Source: Desmodus rotundus
Lineage: Eukaryota; Chordata; Mammalia; Chiroptera; Phyllostomidae
DNA length: 64,000 bases
Assembly (NCBI RefSeq): GCF_022682495.2
Contig: NC_071393.1
Location: 116,142,239 to 116,206,238 of the forward strand
Direction: 5' to 3'
Shown here in pieces: positions 21,671 through 31,156 of this stretch (position 1 is its first letter; every line of letters starts with the position of its first letter). The notes under the pieces were generated by a model that ran no database searches, was not told the DNA's origin, and worked only from the letters and a program-made list of their open reading frames with translations. The translations under genes and the position numbers were made by a program.

Positions 21671-22544
21671 CTCCAGATTATTAATTTACATTTTCCTTTG
21701 CTAAATTCCACCCTTGGTTTATTCTCCCCACCCCAAAATCCCACCATAAGAGACTGCCCTCCCCCATCAAGTTTATACTCTTGGGATATTTACATAGTTG
21801 TGTATTCCTGCTATCTTGGTTCAGCCAAGTTATACAGTTTTCATTTATATTCTTTCCTCATCAGTCAGCCCCTCCAGTCTCTTAATCATTCCTGTGGGTC
21901 TTCTGTGAACTCTCTCCAGCTAGTCCCCAGTGATCTGGTAATGAGGTGCCTCCAACTGACTGCAGCCTTCCAGGAACAGCCGCGTTAGTCAGAACAGGAT
22001 GAGCTCACCCTCCTCGGGTCCATGACATAATACTCCTGAGGAGACAATCCCCAAATTGCAGAAAGCTAGAATGTGCCATATTAGACTATAACCCCATTCC
22101 ATGCTTTCCAGATTTGGGCACTGGAGCATGCCAGAATGTGCTAGAAGCCAGAGGAGAAATGGCACATGTTCCTGCAGCATCTAGTTACTAGAAAATGAGG
22201 TAGGTGAGGAGAAAAAGTATTTTCATGTTAAGACAAATTCACAGATAATAAAATAGGATGCAAATATGCATTTCTAAAGATAAAGCACAGATATGTTAAA
22301 AAACATTCACGGTTATCTTGTACTTGAGGCAAAAAGGCTGCTTGGGGCTCTGCTCCCAGCCCCCAAGGGGTTCCATGCCCACCATCCTCTACCACTACAG
22401 GTACCCGAGCTGAGCTCTGAAAAGCATTGAACCCCCTACGCAACTTCTGGTCTCTTCCCGCCCATCCCACATACTCACATTTTACACAGAACCATTTTTT
22501 CTGCTATCTTCCCCCAATGACTACCAACTTTAGGTTCTTTTGTA

Positions 22545-22775
22545 ATGTTCATTCATTTCATATTTCTTGAGCATCTGCTGTATGCCAGACTGTGTGCCAA
22601 AAGCTGAAGTCACGAGGATAAATAAGAAAGGGTGGGAGATAGCCAATACAATGTGGCAAGTACCACAAAAGAGGAGTGAACAATGTATAATGGGCAAAGA
22701 AGGAGAGAGGTAGCTTTGCCTGAGACAGTGGGGAGGTCTTCACAGGAGAAATAATACAGCTGTTATTTAAGCATG
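22545..22775 (-). repeat. LINE-2 3' end, antisense
   Basis: 'attcatttcatatttcttga' then 'gcatctgctgtatgccagac' is the reversed L2 3' end. The Ves SINE at 22781 follows at once. Confidence 0.7.
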
Positions 22776-22780
22776 AGTAA

Positions 22781-22965
22781 GCCCTGGCTGGTGTGGCTCA
22801 GTGGATTGAGTGCTGGCCTGTGAACCAAAGGGTCGCTGGTTCGATTCCCAGTCAGGGTACATGCCTGGGTTCTGGGCCAGGTCCCCAGTAGGGGGTGTGT
22901 AAGAGGCAACCACACATTGATGTTTCTCTCCCTCTGTCCTTCCCTTCCCGTGTCTAAAAAGAAAT
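22781..22965 (+). mobile_element. Ves-type bat SINE
   Basis: Starts 'gccctggctggtgtggctca', has an intact B box 'ggttcgattccc', then 'ggccaggtccccagtagg', 'gaggcaaccacacattgatg', and a short A-rich end. Well preserved. Confidence 0.93.
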
Positions 22966-23329
22966 GCACTTTCTTTAGAAAGACCACCGGGAGCTAAACT
23001 AGAGTGGCTGACCCTAACAGTGGTCTGGTCAGGACTATGACTCTCACTACTGACTGATAACTACTCTTCAGTGACCTCAGATATAACATGGAGATCCACT
23101 GAGAAGACCTGGAGTACCAGGGAAAGGAGGACTCGCTGGGACTGGAAAGTAGACCCAGGTGTCCTGGCACTACAGGATTGTCGTGAGAGATACGGCTCTT
23201 CATACAAACCGAGCTTCCAGCTCCTGTGTGGCCAGCAATGGTGGCAGTTTGTGCCCAGGCCACAGGAGCCCAACCCTCAATAAATGGGGAAGATGGCATT
23301 GGGTGTACCTGAGGGATGTGTGGCATTTT

Positions 23330-23672
23330 TTTGCACTTGACATAATGGTTTTTAGATCTTACACATTGTTACATGTCGTATCGGTAGTCCGTTCCTCTTA
23401 ATTGCGGTGTAGTAGTCCATTACATGGACATGTCAGAGTCTGTTTATCCACGCGTCAGCTGAAGAATGTTTGGGTTCCATCCAGTTTGGGGCTATTGTGG
23501 ATAAAGCCCCTATGAATATTCAAGTGCAAGTCTTTGTGTGAACACACGCTTCCATTTCTCTTGGGTAAGTAACGTAGAGTGGGATTGCTGGGTCATATGA
23601 TAAGTATATACTATTTAACTTACAAGAAACTGCCTGGCTGTTTCCCAGAGTGGCTGTACCACCTTGAATTTG
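23330..23672 (-). repeat. LINE-1 3' region, antisense, part 1
   Basis: 'tgtagtagtccattacatgg', 'ggttccatccagtttggggc' and 'gggattgctgggtcatatga' are the reversed L1 3' region. It is interrupted at about 23673 by an unrelated repeat and resumes at about 23850. Confidence 0.8.
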
Positions 23673-23848
23673 CAGTGGCCCAGGGTCACTTAAGCATAAA
23701 AGCTGCCATGGTATGGGAACTCAGGGGCCAGTCCTGATTCTGTGGGTCAGGCTCGGTAGGGGCAGTTGGGCAAACAGGCAAAACATTGGGACAGAGGGAG
23801 CTGTAAACAGGAGCTGCTGTTCTCCTGATTAGACTAACGACTGTGACA
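23673..23848 (+). repeat. Unclassified repeat, copy 1, inserted in L1
   Basis: From 'cagtggcccagggtcactta' to 'gactgtgaca' this matches the reverse complement of 25418-25559 closely, apart from a 34-base extra block in this copy (about 23731-23764, starting 'ctgattctgtgggtc'). The L1 on both sides is continuous, so this is an insertion. The family is unknown to me. The TG...CA ends are weakly reminiscent of an LTR fragment, but no coding part is seen. Confidence 0.75.
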
Positions 23849-23849
23849 G

Positions 23850-24440
23850 AAACGTATACACTCCATCCACCAACATCCGCCAACAGCCATTGTCAATCTC
23901 ATAGATCTCACCTATTCTCATAGGTGCGAAGTGGTGTCTCATTATGGCTTTAATTTGCATTTCCCTAAGAACTAACAATATTGAGCATCTTTTCACGTGC
24001 TTTTTGGCTATGTGTGAGCCTTCTTTGGTATCCAAATCTTTTGCCATTTAAAAAAATTGAGCTGTTTGTGTTGTAAGACTTCTTCATATATTCTGAATAC
24101 AAGTCCTTTACTAGATATATGTTTGGCAAATATTTTCTGTGGCTTTTTTTTCATTTTGTTAACAGTGTTGCATAAAAAGAGCAAAGGTTGTGCCCTGGCC
24201 AGGTAGCTTGGTGGGTTGGAGCGTCACCCGTACACCAAAGACTTGTTTGGTTCAAATATATCCTCGGGTGAGGGTTAAAAACAAGAGTAAAAGTTTTTAA
24301 TTTGCTGAAATCCAACTTATCAATTTTTTCCTCTTATAGTTTGTGTTTTTTGTGTCACATTTCTTTTTAAAATCTTTGTTTAACTAAAGGTCACAAAGAT
24401 TTTCTTCTAGAAATTTTATCTAAGTTTCATAAAAGACAAT
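23850..24440 (-). repeat. LINE-1 3' region, antisense, part 2, split by a Ves fragment
   Basis: 'cataggtgcgaagtggtgtc', 'gctttaatttgcatttccct', 'tattgagcatcttttcacgt' and 'caagtcctttactagatata' continue the L1 begun at 23330. A partial Ves SINE interrupts at 24190-24290. Confidence 0.8.
24190..24290 (+). mobile_element. Ves-type SINE, partial
   Basis: 'tgccctggccaggtagcttg', 'gcgtcacccgtacaccaaag' and 'ggttcaaatatatcctcggg' are the tRNA-like head; the body is missing after the B box. Confidence 0.7.
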
Positions 24441-24452
24441 ATCTTCTCAAAA

Positions 24453-24677
24453 CAACTTTTTTAATCCTCACCTGACATTTTGTTCATTGCTTTTAGAGAG
24501 AGAGAAGGGGAAGAGAGGAACATCGACCGGCTGCCTCCTGCGTGCATCCAGATGAGAACTGGACATGCCCAGACTGGGGATCGAACCTGCAACTCAGGCA
24601 TGTGCCCCGACAGGGAATCAAACCCACAACTTTTCAGTTACAGGACGATGCTCCAACTGAGACACACTGGCCAGGGC
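24453..24677 (-). mobile_element. Ves-type bat SINE, antisense, with intact target duplication
   Basis: 'ttaatcctcacctgac' and 'agagagagaaggggaagaga' lead to 'actggggatcgaacctgcaa' and end 'cacactggccagggc'. Both sides carry tcttctcaaaa (24442-24452 and 24678-24688), an exact 11-bp target duplication. The middle carries the 'gggatcgaacc/gggaatcaaaccc' unit twice, so the tRNA-like region is partly duplicated. Confidence 0.9.
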
Positions 24678-25417
24678 TCTTCTCAAAAATTTTGAGTTTT
24701 AAAATTTGCATTCCATTTATCTTATAATTAGTTTTATTATCCCTTTGTTTCTTTCAAGTTCAACTTCTACATTACCAAGCACTATTTAAGTCTATTTCAG
24801 AATTTGGAAAGATTTTTATCTTTTAACAGATCTTCCCCCTCTTCAACCTAACAAATGGTACTGAATTTCTAAATTTAGCCAAGGTTTTAGTCCCTCAATT
24901 CTCTTCAAACTGACATAAAACCTTTGGAAGCCTGATGCTGGTTCTTAAAACAACAACAAAATTCCAAAACCCAGAGCACGCACCTCTCAAGTTAAGACAG
25001 TGACAATGAACTACTTACCCTTCTGGTTTTAAAGGGAAGCTTTTATAAGACCATTCTCACCATATTGAATCACTCTAACCTGAGAGGAGGCTGGAAAAGT
25101 TACCATTCCCTGGTTAAAAGAAAATTTAGGCTTTAAAGGTTAGGTTCACCAAGATAATGGTAAATTTTTAGACTCAAAATGTACATTTCAGCCTCAAAAT
25201 GAAATGAGTAATATACACAAAAGCACAGTTTAGATTCAACTGCACCCCTGGAATACAGTTTGCCATTCTCAGCAATTCTGAGAAAGTAGAAAAAGGGATT
25301 CTAAGCTAATGTGAGTAAAACAGGGAGAAGCGGCAATTTACTCACTGCTCATGTTGTATCTTTGTGAGATACCTAGAGGAAAAAAAATAGAAAACTGGCT
25401 TATCTATGCCCCACCAG

Positions 25418-25559
25418 TGTCACAGTCACTCGTCTCATCAGGGGAACAGCAGCTCCTGTTTACAGCTCCCTCTGTCCCAATGCTTTGTCTGTTTGCCCGA
25501 CTGGCCCCCGAGTTCCCATACCATGGCGGCTTTCATGCTTAAGTGACCCTGGGCCACTG
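25418..25559 (-). repeat. Unclassified repeat, copy 2, inverted relative to 23673-23848
   Basis: Reads 'tgtcacagtcactcgtctca', 'ggaacagcagctcctgttta', 'taccatggcggctttcatgc', ending 'gaccctgggccactg'. Its reverse complement aligns along its whole length with 23673-23848. Flanks differ, so the borders near 'ggccactg' and 'tgtcacagt' mark the element ends. Confidence 0.75.
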
Positions 25560-25984
25560 ATTCTTGGCTATCACAGAAAAAATTTTAAACTAATTCTCTG
25601 AATCTGACAACCTGTCTCCCTCAATCAGTCTACAAAGTTGTTATTTCATTAACTCTGCATGAAATGGCAGGCAAATAGCCAGATCTACAGCCCAGGGGGT
25701 GGGACTAAAATTGTCACACGTATACTTAAAAGCTAACCAGTTTTTTACCTCTACCACCATCCATTCCTTTTAATTCTACTCTCACTTTTTAAGGAAAATA
25801 AATTATTTATATAATCAGAAGGAAGAGCAGCCTTAAATGAGCATTCTATAGTTCTTTGTTTAAGACTCCAGGAAGGCTAAGTCAACTCGCCACAGAAATG
25901 GCGACCCAAAGGGCTCGGTTTAAAGAAGAGACAACACTTAAGGTATCCAAACAAAACTTCTGTTGGCCTAATAACCAATGTTAC

Positions 25985-26240
25985 CAACACAAGGATGTGT
26001 TAATTTCTTCAAATGTGCATCAAGAACCACGGGCCAAGCACTATGTTGACCCTGGGGGTTCTAAAATGAGTAAGACAGTCCCTGACCCCCTAGAAACATA
26101 CCGGCTAGTAAGAAGACAGACAAGAAAATGATGTGATAGCCCCATGTAGGAAAATCTATGAGATGAGCACACAGTGTTGGTAGAGCCCAGGAAGGGTCCC
26201 CCAATCAGGATCAGCTCTTGGCTTCTCAGAAAACCTCGTA
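25985..26240 (-). repeat. LINE-2 3' end, antisense (diverged)
   Basis: 'gggccaagcactatgttgac', 'aaaatgagtaagacagtccc' and 'gaccccctagaaacataccg' match the reversed L2 3' end. The right border is uncertain. Confidence 0.55.
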
Positions 26241-27699
26241 CCACGCTCCTGGGAGCAAAGACAACTCTCCCACTGAGTTAGCAGTGCTTTGGGAACCAAG
26301 GGGCACAAGGCGCTCCCTGTGCAGGATCGCTTATTCCCATGGTTAATAGCTCTCTCCGTTCAGCAAGAGATTCCTGGGTCACATACGTGGCACAGAAACA
26401 GCTCACTTTCTGGAAACCCCAACCTCGCTATCAAAAGTACACATGGTCTAAGTGCAATGTGGTATCCTGGATTGCATCCTGAGACAGAAAAGGGGTATCA
26501 GTGGAAAATCCAGAAAAAGTCTGTAGTTCAGTTAATAATATTGTACTAACGCTAATTTCTTAGATGTGACAAATGCACCGTGGGTACGTAAGACAACATC
26601 AGGGGAAGCTGGGCGAAAGGTTTACAGGAACTCTGTACCACCTTTACAACTCTTCTATAAATCTAAAATTATTCCAAAATAAAACAGCTTCAAAATATTA
26701 CACATGGTTCCCCACTTTACATTCTCACTACCCCTCAGCATTCTGATGACGCCTTCCTAGTTACTGCCCCAATTCAAGTTCATGTTTGATTGAAATGTTT
26801 TTTTTAAATCCTTTTCAATTCCTTACTATGAACCATTTAGGCAGCCTGGCTGGATTTCCTTCTTTACCAAACCATGAAAAACTGTATCTCTGTTGGGAGG
26901 TTTTAATTATTTTCTTTTCCTAATAGCTTCACCACATACACCAGGGGGAATCTTTGGAGTTGAACTTTCCTTAGTGGACAAGAGAGGGGTTTAAATAACC
27001 TGGGTTGGATCTCTGGATAAAAACAAGCAGACACTGATGAAAACGTATGTTACATATTAGTAGATTACCTTTACCTGATGTCTGGCCAAAAAGGATAATG
27101 AGCAGAATATACAATGAACAGATGCTGACTATTAACATCTCAACACCAAGAAGCAAACTGCACTGAAATGAGGGCATCAGCTACGAGCTCTGAAAAGCAA
27201 ATCCCTCAACTATTCAAGGTAAGAAAAATCCATATTAAAATCATATGGTACTGTTCAGTTCGAGCTACGTGACAAAACATACCTACCATGGCTATTCGGT
27301 TTCTTGTAAGTAAATGAATACCTCTTTCTATTAAACCATCATTTCAGCACAGGCTTCAAGAGTCCCACCAGGAACAACATAACACCGTATCAGGGCCTCA
27401 AGCACACACACAAACCACGGTAAGATAAACTATCTCAAAAGCTTGAACACTATAGAAAAGAGTATCAGTGAGGGATAAACATTCATGAACCCCCTCAAAG
27501 AAAAAGAAACCAAAGAAAGAGAACAAGTTTAAACCTAAGCTATTTGATGGCTAAAGTGACTTAAAAGGTAAAATGATATACTAGAATCCATTAAGGTCAC
27601 ACAATTTGATCTGTTATAGTATTAAAAAATATTATATAACAGTACTCTAACCCAGACCACTTTCAGAAAAATTAACAGAGTAAATCCTTTAAAATATTT
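26241..27699. other. AREL1 5' intron, no element recognised
   Basis: Moderately AT-rich sequence. A decayed L1-like end ('aattattccaaaataaaaca') is possible near 26640-26700 but too weak to call. Nothing else supported. Confidence 0.4.
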
Positions 27700-27850
27700 T
27701 AATTTGCATATCTCTGTCAATCACCTACCATACTTTATCTGTTCACAAATCTTTCTCCATTCAGGCCTGGGCTCTTGAAGAGAAACCAGCACATTGCTTA
27801 GGGCAGAACGGGCCCTCAATAAATGCCTCCTAAAGGAATGAATACTCAGC
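27700..27850 (+). repeat. LINE-2 3'-end fragment
   Basis: 'gggccctcaataaatgcctc' followed by 'ctaaaggaatgaata' is the L2 terminus. Confidence 0.65.
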
Positions 27851-27904
27851 AGCGATGTACCTCTGAAGCATCCTTACAAACCAATTCAATATGAATACCT
27901 TGGG

Positions 27905-28133
27905 TCCTGACTGGTGTAGCTCAGTGAGTTGGGCATCGTCCCACAAACTGAAAGGTCGCCATTTGGATTCCCAGTCAGGGCACATGCCTGGGCTGCGGGT
28001 CAGGTCCCCCGCTGGGGGCGTGCAAGAGGCAACCTATTAATGTTTTTCTCTTACATTGGTGTTTTTCTCCCTCTCTTTCTCCCTCGCTTCCCCTCTCACT
28101 AAAAATAAATAAATAAAATATTTTTAAAAAATC
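27905..28133 (+). mobile_element. Ves-type bat SINE with intact target duplication
   Basis: Begins 'tcctgactggtgtagctcag' and continues 'caggtcccccgctggggg' and 'aaataaataaataaaata'. Exact 11-bp duplication aataccttggg at 27894-27904 and 28134-28144. 'tcttacattggtgtttttct' shows a short duplication of the 3' body. Confidence 0.93.
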
Positions 28134-28588
28134 AATACCTTGGGAGCAAAGCACACTGTACACCATGCTACCACATCTAGGAGGCAATCAACTTAACTGA
28201 AAAATAATCAACAGCAACTAATGTTTTTTGAGAAAAAAAAAATAACCCTCAGGCCACATGAGATAAAAATATGTGTAAAAACCATAAATTAAAAATAGAG
28301 AAAATATCTGTGAATTAATTTTTTCCCCTTGATGGCCATAAAAAATGAAAAATCTCTAACTTTGTAACAAGGAATTACAAGATATTCTTTGTGGAATCTT
28401 TCACCATTCAGAATTTTACAAAGAAATTTGGTACCAACTTAAATGGGTAAGTTAGACCAATTTGTAAAGGGGATGAAGTCTGAGCCCAATTATGAGTTTA
28501 AACTGTCGGATGAATACCTTGAGCAATTTTTTCCATTCAAGACTGCAAAAAAATGCAAAACCACCCTCTTGACTGCTGAGAAGAGCTA

Positions 28589-28798
28589 CCATATTTTTCA
28601 GACTATAAGACGCACCTTCCCCCCACCCCCAAATTTGGGAGGAAAACGGGGGTGTGTCAAGTTCTGTTTACATTTACATTGGTGAAATATTATGTTATTT
28701 ATGTTATTAAATATTTTATCACATTTTTTGCTTCAAAAAATTTTTTTCCTATTTTCCTCCTCTAAAACCTAGGTGTGTCTTATGGTCCAAAAATATGA
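28589..28798. mobile_element. MITE-like element with about 26-bp inverted termini
   Basis: The left end 'ccatatttttcagactataa' + 'gacgcacc' is nearly the reverse complement of the right end 'ggtgtgtcttatggtccaaa' + 'aatatg'. About 210 bp long, with a C-rich patch near the left and AT-rich centre. This is a short DNA transposon derivative; superfamily not assigned. Confidence 0.7.
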
Positions 28799-29744
28799 TA
28801 TACTCATTTATTTCTCACAAGTGTGCAATCAAAGTAATTACTTTCTGCTCCCACCCAACACAAAGCAACGAGACCTCCTCCTTCCATCACCATCAAAACA
28901 TGCTATAGAGCATCTGAGTACTTGAATCTTAGACCTTAAGAATCTCAGATTGCAATAAAGTTACCATGCAACAAACACCTTTCTCTAAGAGTGTTCTCAT
29001 CCCCCACGGCGTCCCTACACTAATCCAGCTCCCTATCAAGTATTAACAATCAAGGAAATCAGAAAATTCTCAGAATAGATATTACACACCACTTGGTTTG
29101 TTTTTTAAAAATTTATTACCGTTCATGGATTCCAAACTTCAGAGGACACATTACCAGGTGAGTGTTTTTGTAGTTTTCCAATGCCCGAATTTAAATGCCA
29201 GTGACTATTTAATTGTATGTGATTTTCCCTCTAAACCTATATATACTAATCATTCTCCAAATGTTTAAAAAAACAAACAACTGGTTATGTTCACTTAAAA
29301 AGCTTATTGCCTAATAACCCAGAAGATCTTATGTATCAAAAAAAGTGGTCACTGTCAGCTCTACCCATACATGGCGGTTTGGCTGACAAGCTGTTCTGAA
29401 AAGATTAGGAACTTCTGGTGACTGCAAGAGGCACATACAGTATCTGTAGATAGTTCAATAGTAAAACTACGTCAACATCAAAAATTCAGAGCCTACAAAG
29501 TCATACATGTGAACTGCAAAGTTATCTAAATGCACATACGTCTAAAAGAGAAAGAAGCAGGAGAACAAAAACTGTCTGAACTCAACTCAACATGAGTAAT
29601 CATCCTTCAATTGGGCTTTTCAAGAACTGAAAACTTAATAAGGTTCTTCAGGCTATCAAAACATTCAAGTACCAAAATAGAGCAACTGTATTAAAATACA
29701 ATCAACATAAAATTCCACCAACACTACATACTCCTTGTTGGAAG

Positions 29745-29960
29745 ACACAATGAAAATAATAGAAAACACTTTAACAGGGTTTAGTTGTGGTGGGTGCACT
29801 ATTCTCGGGACTTCACATTTTAACTCATTTAGCCCTAACGACGTCTCTATTTTACAGACGAAGAAACTGAGGCACAGACAGATTAACTCACCCAATGGTC
29901 ATATAACTAGTAAGAAGCAGAGCGTGGATTTTAGCCCCATCAGCCAGACCCCAAAGTTCA
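29745..29960 (-). repeat. MIR SINE, antisense
   Basis: 'attttacagacgaagaaact' then 'gaggcacagacagattaact' and 'ggtcatataactagtaag' is the reversed MIR core. Confidence 0.8.
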
Positions 29961-30084
29961 TGTTAACCAACATACTCTGTTTAATAGTAAGGGTCATGCA
30001 ATGGTCAGCTTTTTTTAATTTTAACCTAAAAACCTTTTTGGATCTCAAACACTCAGATAGCTTTGTGCAGTAAGAAAAGTACAG

Positions 30085-30230
30085 GCTTTCTACTCAAACC
30101 AACCCCTGAGTAAGTCTGAGCCTCGGTTTCACCATATGTAAAATGAGGATACTTAAGTTATTCTGAAGGTCAAAGAACACAACTATAAAGTGTCAAGTAC
30201 AGTATACAAAATACGGATACATTCACAGAC
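30085..30230 (+). repeat. MIR SINE fragment
   Basis: 'gagcctcggtttcaccatat' followed by 'gtaaaatgaggatactt' is the MIR core in plus orientation. Confidence 0.65.
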
Positions 30231-30889
30231 ACCTAGGGTGTCCACAGATGGACTTCAGAGTCCACGAGTCTCATAAACTGTGACAAATACTGTCTGTGTG
30301 CCTATTTAAAAAAGAATCGTCCCTGGCTTTCCACAAACTCTCAAGGGGGACGTGATCTCCAAAAGGTTAAGAATCACCGGAGTACATAACAGGTATTCAA
30401 AAAATGAAAGTTACCTTTCCCTTCTTGTTCTCCAAAACTCTCTCTTTTCCATTAAGGATGACACATCAAGGCTTCACAATAAATGTCAATTACTTCCCAC
30501 CATTTTCCTGGCTTGGTAACTAGTAACATATACAAGATTATGGCCCCAATTTTCTACAGATAGTCTAAAGAAAACCCTCAAACGCTGCTTCATCCCCTCT
30601 CTTCACCGACAGGCATTCACGGTATTTACTCGGGAAGATTCTTGAGAACCGTCCACCCTGCTGCACGAAGTACGACGCCGGCTGGGAGACCCAAGTAGGA
30701 ACCTGAGCCTCCGAGCTGCACGATAGAGACCTGATGCCCAGCGCTGTGTGGGATGAGGAGAATGTGTTTCCCCAAACTACTTGACAACCCAGAATTCCTC
30801 CCCTGTCCTCCCTCTCCCTGGACCTCTGGGGCAGCAAAGGTCCTTTGGACTCTGCCCCGAGCGGGAGTGGTGAAGGAGAGAAACGTTAC

Positions 30890-31000
30890 CAGAGCTGGAG
30901 GCTGCAGCGCGGTGACGTCCCAGCTCTGCCGCCCAGAGAGGCGGCAGCAACGCACGGCAAAAGACCTTGCCCTCGACCCTCCCGACGGGAGATCCAACTA
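30890..31000 (-). other. AREL1: Candidate noncoding first exon of AREL1
   Basis: On the minus strand CAGCTCTG|GTAACG at 30889-30890 is an acceptable donor immediately downstream of the CpG-rich core, so AREL1 exon 1 may end here. The 5' boundary is a guess. Supported only by the donor and the head-to-head gene order. Confidence 0.3.
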
Positions 31001-31153
31001 CAGTTCTCCTCCAGGGCTGGGAACCGGCTCGGGGCTTTTAAGTTTCCCAAAGCGACTTCCGCTTCCGGGCTATCCTTTTCCGGAAGTAGCATTGGATGAC
31101 GCAAAAGTGTCGCGCAATGGTAATTCCGGAAGAAACAAGAGTGCGGCGTGATC

Positions 31154-31156
31154 ATG
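31154..31156 (+). CDS. FCF1: FCF1 coding exon 1 (initiator ATG only)
   Basis: The only coding bases are ATG, followed at once by the donor GTGAGAG. A sits at -3, and after splicing +4 is G, a strong start context. The 5'UTR start is not determined. Confidence 0.93.

Noticed and set aside
21283..24677. tRNA-gene-like A and B boxes in several places
   Set aside because: All belong to Ves SINEs, with the SINE body and A-rich tail attached; no cloverleaf of a real tRNA gene was seen.
30753..31151. 132-codon plus-strand frame in the bidirectional promoter
   Set aside because: Composition is that of CpG-rich DNA, no domain, and it stops 2 bases before the FCF1 start. At most a uORF.
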